64,000 nucleotides of DNA, taken from positions 1 through 64,000 of the forward strand of contig JAJHQS010000002.1 in assembly GCA_020833225.1 (NCBI GenBank). The letters are read 5' to 3'. This document shows, piece after piece, positions 47,447 through 58,769 of the stretch (position 1 is the first letter of the stretch; every line of letters starts with the position of its first letter). Source of the stretch: Desulfurococcaceae archaeon. Its GTDB lineage: Archaea > Thermoproteota > Thermoprotei_A > Sulfolobales > Desulfurococcaceae. The notes under the pieces are model-generated. The model was not told where the DNA came from. It searched no databases and was given only the letters and a program-made list of their open reading frames with translations. Position numbers and translations under genes: made by a program.

Positions 47447-49669
47447 ATGGTGTATAGTATGGTTAAATATAAGCAGACTATTGAAGTATTAAGGATTATG
47501 AGGAACATTGATCAAATCAGGAATATAGGTATAACGGCACATGTAGATCACGGTAAGACGACATTATCAGACTCTCTACTTAGTGCTGCAGGATTATTAT
47601 CAGAGAAGCTAGCTGGTCAAGCATTAGCACTAGATTATCTTGATGTAGAGCAGAGGAGGCAAATGACTGTTAAAGCTGCCAATGTGAGTCTCTACCACGA
47701 GTATAAGGGTAAGCCATATGTGATAAACCTTATAGATACTCCTGGACACGTAGATTTTCAGTCTAGGACACTTAGAGCTCTGAGAGCTATAGATGGAGCT
47801 ATCATAGTAGTAGATGCTGTTGAAGGGGTTATGACGCAGACTGAGATGTATTTACGTGTAGCATTAGAAGAGCGTGTTAAACCAGTTCTCTTTATAAACA
47901 AGATTGATAGGCTTATTAAAGAGTTAAAATTGTCGCCTCAGGATATTCAGCGGAGGCTAGTACAGATCGTGAGAGATATTAACGTACTTATTTCAAACTA
48001 TGCTGATAAGGAGTTTCAAAAGGCGTGGCTTCTAGATCCAGCTAAGGGGCAAGTAGCCTTTGGCTCTGCTAGAGATAGATGGGGTCTTACAATACCCTTA
48101 GCTCAGCAGAAAGGTATAAAGATAAGTGATATTATTGATATTTATAATCGTGGTAGAGAAGCTGTAGCAGAATTGCAAAAAATCGCTCCACTACATGAGG
48201 CTGTATTAGACATGGTTGTTAAATATCTTCCTAATCCACGTGAAGCCCAGAAGTATAGGATACCTAAGATCTGGCATGGTGATGTTAATAGTGAAATAGC
48301 AAAATACATGGTAGAGTGTGATCCTAACGGCCCATTAATAATGATGGTTACTGATGTTAAAGTAGATCCACATGCTGGCCTAGTAGCTACTGGTAGAGTG
48401 TTCTCGGGTACTGTAAAGCCCGGTGATGAAGTATGGCTTGTTAATGCTAGGACTGCTCAGAGAGTATTACAAGTAGGGCTCTACATGGGGCCTTATAGAG
48501 AGCTAGTAAGTGATGTTACAGCTGGAAATATAGCTGCTATACTAGGTCCTGATAAAGTGAGAGCTGGTGAGACTATTGCTTCAGCCATGTTGAGAGATCA
48601 GATTGTCCCATTTGAGAGGTTTAGAATGATAACAGAGTCTGTTGTAACTGTAGCTGTAGAGCCTAAAAACCCACAGCAGTTAACTAAGCTTATTGATGCT
48701 CTCTACAAGCTACATCTTGAAGATCCAAGTCTTATTGTGAAGATTAATGAGGAGACTGGGGAGTATTTAATTCACGGTGTAGGGACGCTTCACATAGAAA
48801 TAGCTCTCACACTACTAAGAGAGTTTTATGGGCTTGAAGTAGTGACAACACCACCTCTTATAGTGTATAGAGAGACTATTAGATCAGCTAGTCAAATATT
48901 TGAGGGTAAATCGCCAAATAAACACAACAAGTTCTATATTAGTGTAGAACCCCTCGACGAGGCTACAATAAAGCTTATACAAGAGGGTATTATAACAGAG
49001 GATATGGATTCACGTGAGAGGGCTAAGATTTTAAGAGATCACGCGGGCTGGGATACAGATGAAGCTAGGAGAATTATTGCTATAGATGAGAACATAAATG
49101 TATTAGTAGATAGAACAGTAGGTGTACAATATCTCCGCGAAGTACGAGACACACTTATTCAGGGCTTTAGATTAGCTATGAGAGAGGGTCCACTAGCACA
49201 CGAGCCTGTGAGAGGGTTAAAAGTAATATTACACGACGCAATAATACACGAAGACCCCGCTCATAGAGGACCAGCACAGATATATCCGGCTGTTAGAAAC
49301 GCTATTTTTGCAGGATTTTTGACAAGTAATCCTACACTACTAGAACCAATACTTAAACTCGATATTAGAACACCACTTGAATATATTGGTAATATCTCGG
49401 TTATTATAACTAAGAAGCGTGGTAAAATATTGAATGTTGAGCAATCCGAGAACTTAGCACGTGTAATAGCTGAGATCCCTGTTGCAGAGTCACTTGACAT
49501 AGCTGATGCTCTAAGAAACGCTACTGCAGGTAAAGCTATATGGGGTCAAGAGTTTAGTAGATGGGCTCCACTCCCAGATAGCATGTTAATGGATATGATA
49601 GCTAAAATAAGAACTAGAAAAGGTCTAAAACCAGAACCACCTAGAGTAGAAGATTTTATTAAGTTCTAA
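47447..49669 (+). CDS. fusA: Elongation factor 2 (start possibly 47459)
   Basis: [59 protein letters not shown]; diphthamide-region [20 protein letters not shown]. Confidence 0.98.
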   Translation: MVYSMVKYKQTIEVLRIMRNIDQIRNIGITAHVDHGKTTLSDSLLSAAGLLSEKLAGQALALDYLDVEQRRQMTVKAANVSLYHEYKGKPYVINLIDTPGHVDFQSRTLRALRAIDGAIIVVDAVEGVMTQTEMYLRVALEERVKPVLFINKIDRLIKELKLSPQDIQRRLVQIVRDINVLISNYADKEFQKAWLLDPAKGQVAFGSARDRWGLTIPLAQQKGIKISDIIDIYNRGREAVAELQKIAPLHEAVLDMVVKYLPNPREAQKYRIPKIWHGDVNSEIAKYMVECDPNGPLIMMVTDVKVDPHAGLVATGRVFSGTVKPGDEVWLVNARTAQRVLQVGLYMGPYRELVSDVTAGNIAAILGPDKVRAGETIASAMLRDQIVPFERFRMITESVVTVAVEPKNPQQLTKLIDALYKLHLEDPSLIVKINEETGEYLIHGVGTLHIEIALTLLREFYGLEVVTTPPLIVYRETIRSASQIFEGKSPNKHNKFYISVEPLDEATIKLIQEGIITEDMDSRERAKILRDHAGWDTDEARRIIAIDENINVLVDRTVGVQYLREVRDTLIQGFRLAMREGPLAHEPVRGLKVILHDAIIHEDPAHRGPAQIYPAVRNAIFAGFLTSNPTLLEPILKLDIRTPLEYIGNISVIITKKRGKILNVEQSENLARVIAEIPVAESLDIADALRNATAGKAIWGQEFSRWAPLPDSMLMDMIAKIRTRKGLKPEPPRVEDFIKF

Positions 49670-49674
49670 TTCAC

Positions 49675-49890
49675 TTAGAATTTAATAAGTTTATAAGTAT
49701 TTTTACTTAATCTCATAGCTAAGCCAAGCTCATACATCTTAGAGAGCACTCTACCAGCACTCCTAGTTGAAGTAGCAAGTATTTTTGCAAGCTCATCAAC
49801 CGAGATAAAGTAAATACCAGCCTCAATAAGCCTTAAATATAAATCATAGACATCTACAGCTACATGTACATAGCTCTTCACAATAAACAC
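49675..49890 (-). CDS. Small winged-helix DNA-binding protein
   Basis: FISVDELAKILATSTRSAGRVLSKMYELGLAMRLSKNTYKL. Confidence 0.65.
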   Translation of the reverse strand: MFIVKSYVHVAVDVYDLYLRLIEAGIYFISVDELAKILATSTRSAGRVLSKMYELGLAMRLSKNTYKLIKF

Positions 49891-49944
49891 CCAGTTAAAT
49901 TAAATTACAGTTATAGCTGAGAGTAAAGTGAAACTTTTAGAAAA

Positions 49945-50046
49945 CGCCGGGGCGGGGATTTGAACCCCGGACCACCGGGTTTCCACCACGGCTACTACTA
50001 TGTGGGGTTAACAGCCCGGCGCTCTTCCAGGCTGAGCTACCCCGGC
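49945..50046 (-). tRNA. tRNA-Asn (GUU) with a 28-nt intron at 37/38 (intron 49981-50008)
   Basis: Minus strand GCCGGGG…CCGGG-CTGTTA|ACCCCACATAGTAGTAGCCGTGGTGGAA|A-CCCGG…CCGGGGTTCAAATCCCCG…CCCCGGC. Confidence 0.95.
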
Positions 50047-50072
50047 TCCGAAACATTATTATTGTAATTAAA

Positions 50073-50082
50073 GGGTTTAAAT
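50073..50082 (-). promoter_or_regulatory. tRNA-Asn promoter (TATA)
   Basis: Minus strand ATTTAAACCC about 32 nt upstream of the tRNA 5' end. Confidence 0.6.
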
Positions 50083-50128
50083 CTTAAGTCCTAGTTGAGT
50101 AAGAGTTTTTCTCGGGGAGGGTTTAATG

Positions 50129-51421
50129 TCATGTTGTAATCTCTACTTCTTCACCGCTAGCTGGGATATATATGTTTATGTCTTCACCAATAAACTCTTT
50201 CATCCTAGTTGAGAGTACTAGGGCTTCTTCGTAGTCTCCATGAACTATTATAATATTTCGTAGAGTATTCTTATATTGTAGAGTGTATTTGACAATGTCA
50301 TCTTTACCAGCGTGGCTGGAGAGATCTATCCACTCAATTCTAGCTTTAATAGGTCCGACGTCGTGTTGGAGGAGTTGACCTTCCTCGAGAATTCTATGTC
50401 CATTGCTGTTAACTGCCTGATAGCTTACTAAGATAATAGAGTTTTTTGAGTTATCGTAGAGTTTTTTGAGGTAATAGAGGCTTGGTCCACCTTTAAGCAT
50501 GCCCGCTGATGCTACAATAACACATGGTTTTCTTACAATTTTCCTCCTCATAGAGGAGTCTGTGACGAAATTAATGTTCTCGACAACTTTGTTAAAGAGA
50601 ACTGGATCTCGAAGAAACCCCCTGTGTTTAGAATAGATCTCAGTAACATCTCTACTTAAGCCATCTACATATATGTCTAAGTATGGTGCATGTGTGTAAA
50701 GTAGTGTAATTACTTCTTGAGTTCTACCTACACTAAATGCTGGTATTAACGCTACTCCCCCACGATCTATAGTCTCTTCTACCACTTGGATAAGTCGCTC
50801 CTCCATTTTACCGCGTGGTGGGTGATTTCTAGATCCATATGTTGACTCCACTATTAATGTTGTTACTTTTAACGGAGCTGTATCTGCTGGTTTAAGTGTC
50901 CATGTCTGATTAGTATTAAAGTCTCCAGTATATAATATGTTCTCATCGCCCGGTGTTTCAATGTAGATCAAACTACTCCCAATAATATGTCCTGCATTAA
51001 AAAACTGCACTGAGAAATCATCTACCTGTACTTCTTCACCATACTCAACAAACTGAGCGTTACTATTCATACGATCAAACTCCCTCATTTCATAGTCAAC
51101 GTAAAGTGAATTTAACCTCAGGAAATCTATTGTTAAAAGTCTAGCTACATCTATAGTTGGTCGTGTTGTTAATAGTTTTGGATTACCTGTTATATAGAGG
51201 TATGGTGCTGCACCTATATGATCTAGGTGTGCATGAGAGATCAGGACTGCAAGCACCTCTATAGGTCTCACATGTAATGGTAGTATTGGCCTATCTTTCT
51301 CGTCAAAGCTAACTCCATAGTCTAATAAGAGCTTCTTACCTACACTCTCAACGATAATAGCTGATCTGCCGACCTCTCGCCCCCCACCAAGAACCTTAAT
51401 TTTCAAGTACATAGCATACAC
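50129..51421 (-). CDS. Metallo-beta-lactamase/beta-CASP RNase (aCPSF2/RNase J-like)
   Basis: LISHAHLDHIGAAPYL, LYTGDFN, IVESTYGSRNHPPR, IVASAGMLKGGPS, SSHAGKDDIVKY, IIVHGDYEEA. Confidence 0.93.
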   Translation of the reverse strand: MYAMYLKIKVLGGGREVGRSAIIVESVGKKLLLDYGVSFDEKDRPILPLHVRPIEVLAVLISHAHLDHIGAAPYLYITGNPKLLTTRPTIDVARLLTIDFLRLNSLYVDYEMREFDRMNSNAQFVEYGEEVQVDDFSVQFFNAGHIIGSSLIYIETPGDENILYTGDFNTNQTWTLKPADTAPLKVTTLIVESTYGSRNHPPRGKMEERLIQVVEETIDRGGVALIPAFSVGRTQEVITLLYTHAPYLDIYVDGLSRDVTEIYSKHRGFLRDPVLFNKVVENINFVTDSSMRRKIVRKPCVIVASAGMLKGGPSLYYLKKLYDNSKNSIILVSYQAVNSNGHRILEEGQLLQHDVGPIKARIEWIDLSSHAGKDDIVKYTLQYKNTLRNIIIVHGDYEEALVLSTRMKEFIGEDINIYIPASGEEVEITT

Positions 51422-51467
51422 ACTCCAACTCGCATTTACCAGAGTTACACATCTTTAAAACATAGTA

Positions 51468-51869
51468 TTGAGAGTTAATATTAGAGGTGCTTTTAAAGTG
51501 ATATCTCTAAGTCCACATGAGCTTAGAAGACTACTTAAGAGATATGGTGTTGAAGTTGAAGAGGTTAAAAGTGCAGAGAGAGTTGAAATACACTTAGCTG
51601 ATAAAGTCATTGTCGTAGATAAACCTCAAGTGTTAGTCTTTAAGATCGCTAAGCAAACGGTATTTCAAATATCAGGTGAGAATGTACGTGAAGAACAGAG
51701 AAAGAGATCTGAGCAGGTAGAAGAGATCAAGGTGTCAGAAGACGATGTGAAATTTATTGTTGAATATACTGGTGTAAGTTATGAGAAAGCACGTGAAGCC
51801 CTAATTAAAGCTAAAGGTGATATAGCTAAAGCAATAATGATGCTCACAAGCGGTGAGAGTAAGCAATGA
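51468..51869 (+). CDS. nac: Nascent polypeptide-associated complex (NAC) protein
   Basis: LRRLLKRYGVEVEEV…, VLVFKIAKQTVFQISGE, C-terminal UBA VKFIVEYTGVSYEKAREALIKAKGDIAKAIMML. Confidence 0.93.
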   Translation: MRVNIRGAFKVISLSPHELRRLLKRYGVEVEEVKSAERVEIHLADKVIVVDKPQVLVFKIAKQTVFQISGENVREEQRKRSEQVEEIKVSEDDVKFIVEYTGVSYEKAREALIKAKGDIAKAIMMLTSGESKQ

Positions 51870-54463
51870 ATAATACACGCTTACATGGGGGAGTAGAACA
51901 CATAGATCTAACTTTACCATTTAAAGGAAACTTCGATAAGATTATAAATACACCACACTACTTGTTAGGAGTTTATTATGATGGTAAACTAGGTAGAGCT
52001 GTACTTGTTTTTCTCAGCGAGAGCGGAGATAAACTTGTTAAAATAATAGACCCCACGGGGCATCACCCCTATTTTTTAACAAATGAGAGTGTTGAGAATT
52101 TAAAGGTGAAGTTGAGTTCTGATAATTTAGTGCTTGGATTTGAAGAAGTTCAAAAAATAGATCCACTCACAATGAGGAGTATTAAAGTAGTAAAGGTAGT
52201 TACAAGAGATCCACTAGCTGTTAAAAAATTGAGAAATAAAGTTGAAACAGCATGGGAGGCTAAGATAAAGTATCATGCTAACTACATATTTGACCTTGGA
52301 CTAATACCAGGTATGAAATACGTCATTACTAGTAGTAATGGGGTTTTCAAGATCTCTATTGTAGAGCCCTCTATACCGGAATCAACACTAAAATCTATTG
52401 AGAAGCTATTTGAAAAAGAACCTGAAGAGGTAAAGAGTACTGCAAGACTATTTGCAGCACTCTTTGAAGAACCACCTCCATCTGCACTCAGAGTTTCACT
52501 AGATGTAGAGGTGTATACTCCAATTAAGGGGAGAATTCCTAGCCCTAAGCTTGCAGAATACCCTGTTATAAGTGTGAGTATAGTTGATAATAAAGGCTTT
52601 AAAAAAGTCTTTATACTATCTCGCCCATTTAAAAACAAGTTTACTTACGCATTAAACCCGAGGGAGTATCCTGTAGACGCAGAGATAGAAATATATGATT
52701 CCGAGGAGGCTCTTATACTAGAGGTTTATAAGACTATTTCAAAGTATCCTATAGTGTTAACTTATAATGGTGATAACTTCGACCTACTCTATTTATACGT
52801 GAGATCTCTTAAACTCGGAATACCTAGGTCCATGATCCCTATTCAAATAAGGGAAGGTATGTTGGGATTAGAGACTAGTATACACCTAGATCTCTACAAG
52901 TTCTTTTCAAATAGGGCGGTGAAGAACTATGCTTTTGGAGGTAAATACCAGGAAAATAGGCTTGACGCTGTAGCCGACGCGTTACTGGGAATGGCTAAAA
53001 TAGGCTTTGAAGAGACTATTAGCGTGATTTCTGCTGGACTTTTAGCTGCTTATAACTTGAGAGATGCTGAGATAACGATGAAATTAACTACTTTCAGCGA
53101 TGAGCTTGTATGGAAGTTAATAGTTCTCTTAGCTCGTATTTCTAAGACTAGTTTTGAAGAGGTTTGTAGAAAACAAATTTCGAGCTGGATACAAAATCTA
53201 TTCTTCTGGGAACATAGGAGGAGAGGTTATTTAATACCAAATAAAGAAGATATAGCTAATCGCGTGAGATCCTCTACTAAAGCTGTTATTGAGGGTAAGA
53301 AGTATGCTGGAGCACTCGTCATAGAGCCTCCTAAAGGAGTGTTCTTTAACGTGGCGGTTTTAGATATAGCATCACTATATCCGAGTATTATAAAGAACTA
53401 TAATCTCAGCTATGAGACTGTAGATATGGATTGGTGTAGTAGGAAAGTTAGTGTCCGCGATGAGACTGGTGTTGAAATACATAAAGTGTGTACTGATAAA
53501 ATTGGTTTAACAGCATTACTCACAGGTATATTAAGAGACTTTAGAGTTGGAATTTATAAGAAGCGTGTAAAAGATAAGACATTAACACCTGAGCAGAGAG
53601 TCTGGTATGATGTAGTACAGAGAGCACTTAAAGTCTTTATAAATGCTAGTTATGGTGTTTTTGGAGATGAAAAATTTGCGTTATACTCACCAGCTGTAGC
53701 TGAGAGTGTAACTGCTCTTGGTAGAGTTGCTTTTAAACACATTGTCTGTAAAGCGTCAGAAATGGGTGTAAAGCCATTGTATGGTGATACAGACTCTATT
53801 TTTATATGGGCTTATAGTAGAGAACACCTCGAACTACTACAACAGTGGACTCAGCAAACTCTAGGTTTAGATATAGAGTTAGATAAAGAATTCACGTTTA
53901 CAGTGTTTACTGGGTTGAAAAAGAATTATCTTGGAAGAACTACTAGTGGTGAAATAGAGATTAAAGGCCTTATGGTGAAGAAGAGAAATACGCCAGAGTT
54001 TATAAAAGACCTCTTTAACGCGATAAATGATAGGCTTTCAAAAATAGAGTCTCCTACAGATTTCTCAGAGTTTATTGAGTGGCTTGAGAAGACATTGAAG
54101 TATTATTATGTTGGTTTAAAGCGTAAAGAGATCACGCTAGATCAGTTGAGTATTAAAACAACGTTGTCTAAAGATCCATCAGCATATACTAAAAGTCAAC
54201 CATTCCACGTTAAAGCAGCATTACAGCTTAGAAGTCATGGTGTTGATGTTCACGAGGGTGATGTAGTACTTGTAGTTATAGTTAAAGGTGGTGGCGGCTA
54301 TAAGCCTACACAATTAGCTAGGCAACATGAAGTAGATTCTGAAAAATACATTGAGAGGCTTAAATCAAGCCTAGAACAACTCTTATCAGCTATTGGTGTA
54401 GAGTGGGAGAGTATAATTGGGGGTGCTAGTTTAAGAAAATTTAGTATTTCTCATTCTTCTTAA
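51866..54463 (+). CDS. Family-B DNA polymerase with intact exonuclease motifs (PolB1-like by GLMVKKRNTPEF)
   Basis: SLDVEVYTP (ExoI), LTYNGDNFDLLYLY (ExoII), YNLRDAEITMKL (ExoIII), DIASLYPSIIKNYNLS, LKVFINASYGVFG, LYGDTDSIF. Confidence 0.95.
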   Translation: MNNTRLHGGVEHIDLTLPFKGNFDKIINTPHYLLGVYYDGKLGRAVLVFLSESGDKLVKIIDPTGHHPYFLTNESVENLKVKLSSDNLVLGFEEVQKIDPLTMRSIKVVKVVTRDPLAVKKLRNKVETAWEAKIKYHANYIFDLGLIPGMKYVITSSNGVFKISIVEPSIPESTLKSIEKLFEKEPEEVKSTARLFAALFEEPPPSALRVSLDVEVYTPIKGRIPSPKLAEYPVISVSIVDNKGFKKVFILSRPFKNKFTYALNPREYPVDAEIEIYDSEEALILEVYKTISKYPIVLTYNGDNFDLLYLYVRSLKLGIPRSMIPIQIREGMLGLETSIHLDLYKFFSNRAVKNYAFGGKYQENRLDAVADALLGMAKIGFEETISVISAGLLAAYNLRDAEITMKLTTFSDELVWKLIVLLARISKTSFEEVCRKQISSWIQNLFFWEHRRRGYLIPNKEDIANRVRSSTKAVIEGKKYAGALVIEPPKGVFFNVAVLDIASLYPSIIKNYNLSYETVDMDWCSRKVSVRDETGVEIHKVCTDKIGLTALLTGILRDFRVGIYKKRVKDKTLTPEQRVWYDVVQRALKVFINASYGVFGDEKFALYSPAVAESVTALGRVAFKHIVCKASEMGVKPLYGDTDSIFIWAYSREHLELLQQWTQQTLGLDIELDKEFTFTVFTGLKKNYLGRTTSGEIEIKGLMVKKRNTPEFIKDLFNAINDRLSKIESPTDFSEFIEWLEKTLKYYYVGLKRKEITLDQLSIKTTLSKDPSAYTKSQPFHVKAALQLRSHGVDVHEGDVVLVVIVKGGGGYKPTQLARQHEVDSEKYIERLKSSLEQLLSAIGVEWESIIGGASLRKFSISHSS

Positions 54464-54541
54464 ACTCCTAGGTGAAGTTTAGAGATATATGAGTATATAT
54501 TACAGGCTTTAGTAATTTCGCTTAAGGAGAGGTCGAAAAAC

Positions 54542-55333
54542 GTGTTAGCTCTCTGGACTATTGTATTAATTATCATAGTGTTACTCATTGTTATACCATT
54601 ATTAGCTTCAGCTATAAAGATTGTTAAAGAGTATGAGAGGTTAGTTGTATTTAGACTTGGCAGACTTAGGGGTGCAATTGGCCCTGGACTAGTTATAATA
54701 ATACCTTTTATTGATACTGTTGCTAAAGTCGACTTGAGAACTATAACTGTTGATGTGCCTAAACAGGAGGTTATAACGAGAGATAATGTTAGTGTGACTG
54801 TTGATGCAGTAATATATTATAGGGTTGTTGATCCAATAGCTGCTGTTACACGTGTAGCTAATTATCACTACGCAGTGAGTTTACTAGGACAAACTGTTCT
54901 AAGAGATGTTCTCGGACAGGCTGAATTAGATGATTTATTACAGAGGAGAGAAGAGCTCAATAAGAGGCTTTCAGCTATACTAGATGAAATGGCTATGCCA
55001 TGGGGTATTAAAGTTACAGCTGTAACAATTAAAGCTGTTGAGTTACCTGAAGAAATGACTAGAGCTATGGCTAAACAAGCTGAAGCTGAGAGGTGGAGGA
55101 GAGCTCGTGTTATTGAAGCTGAGGGTGAGAGACAGGCATCACTAATACTTAGCGAGGCCGCGAAAATGTATGAAGATCACCCCGTGGCTTTAAGGCTACG
55201 TGAATTACAAACTCTCATTGAGATTGCCAGAGAGAAGTCTCTTGTAGTTGTAACAGAGACGGGTGGTGTTATAGGTAAGCTTGTAGGTGTTGAGAGGGCT
55301 CTTCGTGAGCAGGAAAAGAGACTTGGTGGTTAA
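54542..55333 (+). CDS. Stomatin/SPFH-band 7 protein
   Basis: IKIVKEYERLVVFRLGRLRGAIGPGLVIIIPFIDTVAKVDLRTITVDVPKQEVITRDNVSVTVDAVIYYRV. Confidence 0.95.
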   Translation: MLALWTIVLIIIVLLIVIPLLASAIKIVKEYERLVVFRLGRLRGAIGPGLVIIIPFIDTVAKVDLRTITVDVPKQEVITRDNVSVTVDAVIYYRVVDPIAAVTRVANYHYAVSLLGQTVLRDVLGQAELDDLLQRREELNKRLSAILDEMAMPWGIKVTAVTIKAVELPEEMTRAMAKQAEAERWRRARVIEAEGERQASLILSEAAKMYEDHPVALRLRELQTLIEIAREKSLVVVTETGGVIGKLVGVERALREQEKRLGG

Positions 55334-55335
55334 AT

Positions 55336-56673
55336 TTGAATACTCGTAGAGTATTTTTCACTATTATCTTTTTCACCATACTCTCCTCTGCTTTTCACCT
55401 TATTTCCTCTACAGCTATGAGTTCACCTGAGAAGAGCTATAAAGAGGCCTTATTAGTCGAGATTACTCCCCCATGGGATACTATAGATAGTGGTGTAGCT
55501 GAGTGTCTTGTAGATGCTGTTAAGACAGCTGAAGAGCGTGGTGTTGCATTAATATATAAAGTGGAGTCTTATGGTGGATATTTAGATGCAGGATTTACTA
55601 TTGGTGATGCTATCTATGATGCTAAAGTTGCTACTGTCGCCTATGTTGAGAACAAGGCTTTAAGTGCTGGTACATTGATAATAATTCCAGCGGATATTGT
55701 TGCAGCTAAGAGAGGCTCTATTATTGGAGCTATGCAGCCTGTTATTGTAAACCCTGTTACAGGCGAAGTGACTTTTATCAATGAATCTAAGATTATTGAG
55801 CCTATACTTAGAAAAGCAGAGGTTTATGCTGAGCGTGCTGGGAGAAATAAGACTCTTATAGGAGAGTTTATACTTCAAGCGCGAGCAGTAGATTCTAAAA
55901 CAGCTGTTGAAAGTGGAGTTGTAGATTTAGAGGTAAATGACTATAGTGAGCTATTGCAAATATTGAGTAATTACACTATTACTAGGGGTGGAGTTAGTTA
56001 TAAGTTAGAGATTAGTAGAGTTGAAGTTTTTGCTTGTAGTTTAAGGTCTAGGATGTGGTCGATTCTCTCAAATGCATATCTAGCTAACATATTAGTATCT
56101 ATTGGAATTCTGGGAACGATATTTGCACTAGTTTCTGGTAAACTAGCTGTTCTCCCATTAACTTTTATGTTAATACTACTTGGACTTATAAGTACTGGTT
56201 TAAATCCAAATATAGTTTCACTACTCTTAATAATGCTAGGAGCAGTATTATTAGCAGTTGAGCTCTTTATATTGCCTGGATTTGGAATTGTCGGTATTAG
56301 TGGCATAATTTTATTAACACTGGGTTTTGCACTATTACCAATGTATATTCCAATAGGAGCATTACCAACAGAAGAATACATAGCGGCTATTAGGGCATTT
56401 ATAATAGGTGTAGGCGTCACACTCGGAGGGTTTTTCGGATTTGTGATTTTCAAGATCGCTGAGGCTAAGAGGAAAAAGCCTATTGAATACACGCCTAGGG
56501 GTAAAGTAGCAGTTGTCATAGAGGATATAAAGCCTGGAGCTCTTGGTTTTGTTAAACTTGAAGGAGAGATCTGGAGAGCTACTTCTACAGAGGAGATCAG
56601 GGTTGGTGAAGAAGTCATTGTCTTAGAAATGCGTAGTGATGGAGTATTAATTGTCAAGAAGAAGACTAGTTAA
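55336..56673 (+). CDS. NfeD-type membrane serine protease (STOPP family)
   Basis: VAYVENKALSAGTLIIIPADIVAAKRGSIIGAMQPV; multiple TM helices; C-terminal NfeD OB domain. Confidence 0.9.
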   Translation: MNTRRVFFTIIFFTILSSAFHLISSTAMSSPEKSYKEALLVEITPPWDTIDSGVAECLVDAVKTAEERGVALIYKVESYGGYLDAGFTIGDAIYDAKVATVAYVENKALSAGTLIIIPADIVAAKRGSIIGAMQPVIVNPVTGEVTFINESKIIEPILRKAEVYAERAGRNKTLIGEFILQARAVDSKTAVESGVVDLEVNDYSELLQILSNYTITRGGVSYKLEISRVEVFACSLRSRMWSILSNAYLANILVSIGILGTIFALVSGKLAVLPLTFMLILLGLISTGLNPNIVSLLLIMLGAVLLAVELFILPGFGIVGISGIILLTLGFALLPMYIPIGALPTEEYIAAIRAFIIGVGVTLGGFFGFVIFKIAEAKRKKPIEYTPRGKVAVVIEDIKPGALGFVKLEGEIWRATSTEEIRVGEEVIVLEMRSDGVLIVKKKTS

Positions 56674-56677
56674 AAAA

Positions 56678-57538
56678 TTAGGGGTAGAGAACACCTATTT
56701 TTAATAAGCCATCTATAAATCTCCCAGATACGAGTCTAGTTATTACTCCCCTCTCTCTTAATCTTTCATCAATATTGTTCACGTAGTCTTCTAATCTATA
56801 CACGTTAGATGCTACTATGAAATTCACGTTTAATCCAAAACTCGGCACCCAGAACCAGTATTCTGAGATATATTTAAATGAGCTCTTCACACTGCTGAGA
56901 ACCCATTTATATTCATCTGGGTAAAAGTAGCTACTACCAGCTTGTGTTACAACAACACCGTCGTCTCTAAGTATTCTTCTTATTTCTCTGAAAGCCTCTG
57001 GACTATAAAGTGGCTTAGCTATTTCACTAGCATAGGGGTCTGTTAAATCCATGATAACTACGTCGAAGTAGTTGTTGGGTGCTTGTTTAACGTAGTCTTT
57101 ACCGTCCATTATTATTACTCTAACCCTTGGATCGCTGAAACTACCTTTATGCATGTGTTCTAGATACTTCTTTGAGAACTCTACTACCACTGGATCTATA
57201 TCAATCATAATGGCTTCTCTCACAGTGGTGTGTTTTAATACCTCTCTCAGCGTGGCTCCTTCTCCTCCACCCAATATTAATACTTTCTCTGGGTGTGGGT
57301 GTAGACACATTGCTGGGTGTACTAGGAGCTCATGATACATATATTCGTCTTTCTCAGTACTTTGTATAAATTTATCTAGTATTAGTGAGCGCCCAAACCC
57401 CTCAATATCTGCGAGGACTATTTCTTGGTATGGTGATTTTTCTAGAGCGTAGACTCTATTTACTTTGAGAAGTAACCTTAGATATCTGCCGGCGGGTTCA
57501 ACTATATATACGCCTTCAAACTCCTCGCGAGTAGACAC
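56678..57538 (-). CDS. speE: Spermidine synthase-family aminopropyltransferase
   Basis: DEYMYHELLVHPAMCLHPHPEKVLILGGGEGATLREVLKH; DVVIMDLTDP. Confidence 0.93.
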   Translation of the reverse strand: MSTREEFEGVYIVEPAGRYLRLLLKVNRVYALEKSPYQEIVLADIEGFGRSLILDKFIQSTEKDEYMYHELLVHPAMCLHPHPEKVLILGGGEGATLREVLKHTTVREAIMIDIDPVVVEFSKKYLEHMHKGSFSDPRVRVIIMDGKDYVKQAPNNYFDVVIMDLTDPYASEIAKPLYSPEAFREIRRILRDDGVVVTQAGSSYFYPDEYKWVLSSVKSSFKYISEYWFWVPSFGLNVNFIVASNVYRLEDYVNNIDERLRERGVITRLVSGRFIDGLLKIGVLYP

Positions 57539-58260
57539 TACTCTTCACCTTTTAATTTTAAAAACTCTTCTATTATTTTATCTCCACTACTAGTACCTAT
57601 TCTACTAGCACCAGCAGCTATTAGTGTTAAAGCGTCTAAGGCGTGTCTTATCCCGCCAGAAGCTTTAACTAAAACTCTCCCCCTACTAGCCTTATATAGT
57701 AGTGAAACATCGTGTATTGTAGCAATTGAGCCTAGAAAACCTGTACAAGTCTTCACGTAATCCCCCTTAGCCTCAACTACTATGTCTACGGCTCTCACTT
57801 TTTCTTCATCTGTGAGTAGGCCTGTCTCAATAATGACTTTAACAACTCTCACACCCCTGCTCTTAGCGGCTTCAACAACACTAATTATATCGTGCTTAAC
57901 GAAGTCGAAGTCTCTAGATTTAAAAGCATTAATATTCATTACCATATCTACTTCACTAACGCCAAGTTCACCGGCCTCTATAGCCTCAATTACTTTAACC
58001 CTAGTTGACGTATTACCTAGTGGAAAACCCACTACAACACCAAGCTTAATACTTCTACCAGCAATTTCCCTAGTCTTCTCTACAAGGGAGAGTGGGATCA
58101 CTAGGAGTGCAAATCCATACTTCTTTACATCATCAATATACTTCTCTAATAGCTTGTAGTCAGCATCAGGCTTTAATAACGTATGGTCTATTTTTTCAGC
58201 CAGCTCTCTAGGAGAAGTCTTATATATTAATTCTTCTATTAATTCCACAAATAACACCAT
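57538..58260 (-). CDS. deoC: Deoxyribose-phosphate aldolase
   Basis: KIDHTLLKPDADYKLLEKYIDD, VVGFPLGNTSTRVKVIEA, VKVIIETGLL, YVKTCTGF, VKASGGIR. Confidence 0.96.
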   Translation of the reverse strand: MVLFVELIEELIYKTSPRELAEKIDHTLLKPDADYKLLEKYIDDVKKYGFALLVIPLSLVEKTREIAGRSIKLGVVVGFPLGNTSTRVKVIEAIEAGELGVSEVDMVMNINAFKSRDFDFVKHDIISVVEAAKSRGVRVVKVIIETGLLTDEEKVRAVDIVVEAKGDYVKTCTGFLGSIATIHDVSLLYKASRGRVLVKASGGIRHALDALTLIAAGASRIGTSSGDKIIEEFLKLKGEE

Positions 58261-58303
58261 AGGTGTTTTTAAGGAAAAAATAAGTTAAAAAAGAGAAAAC
58301 CTC

Positions 58304-58735
58304 CTACTTTTTCTTTAACTTCTCAGCGTATTCTTCAGGCTTTAGTAAAGTCTCATATTCATTAATACTTGTGGGTTCAATTACTACTATCCAGCCGGCG
58401 CCATATGGATCTTTATTTAAGAGTTCAGGGCTTTTTTCTAATTCCTTATTAACACTTATTATTTTACCTGATATTGGTGCATAATATGGTGATGTAGCCT
58501 TAACTGAGTCTATAACACCAATCTCTTCACCTTTTTTAACAATTCTACCGATCTCTGGTAGTTCTACTGCTACTATATCTTTGAGTTCTTTTTGAGCATA
58601 ATCAGTTATTCCAACTCGGATAACACCACTACTTTCCAGTAAAGCCCATTCATCGCTTTCTGTATATCTCCTATCTGTTGCTACAAGATATGTTTTTCCC
58701 TTCGCTTTAACTTCAATTAAACTCATAATGACCAC
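58304..58735 (-). CDS. gcvH: Glycine cleavage system H protein
   Basis: ESSGVIRVGITDYAQKELKDIVAVELPEIGRIVKKGEEIGVIDSVKATSPYYAPISGKI (lipoyl Lys in SVKA). Confidence 0.96.
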   Translation of the reverse strand: MVIMSLIEVKAKGKTYLVATDRRYTESDEWALLESSGVIRVGITDYAQKELKDIVAVELPEIGRIVKKGEEIGVIDSVKATSPYYAPISGKIISVNKELEKSPELLNKDPYGAGWIVVIEPTSINEYETLLKPEEYAEKLKKK

Positions 58736-58769
58736 CTCTTTAACTTCTTATCTACTCGTACTAGAAAAA

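Noticed and set aside
55998-56657. 219-aa minus-strand ORF opposite the NfeD protease
   Set aside because: Antisense to a well-supported membrane protease; no recognisable motif
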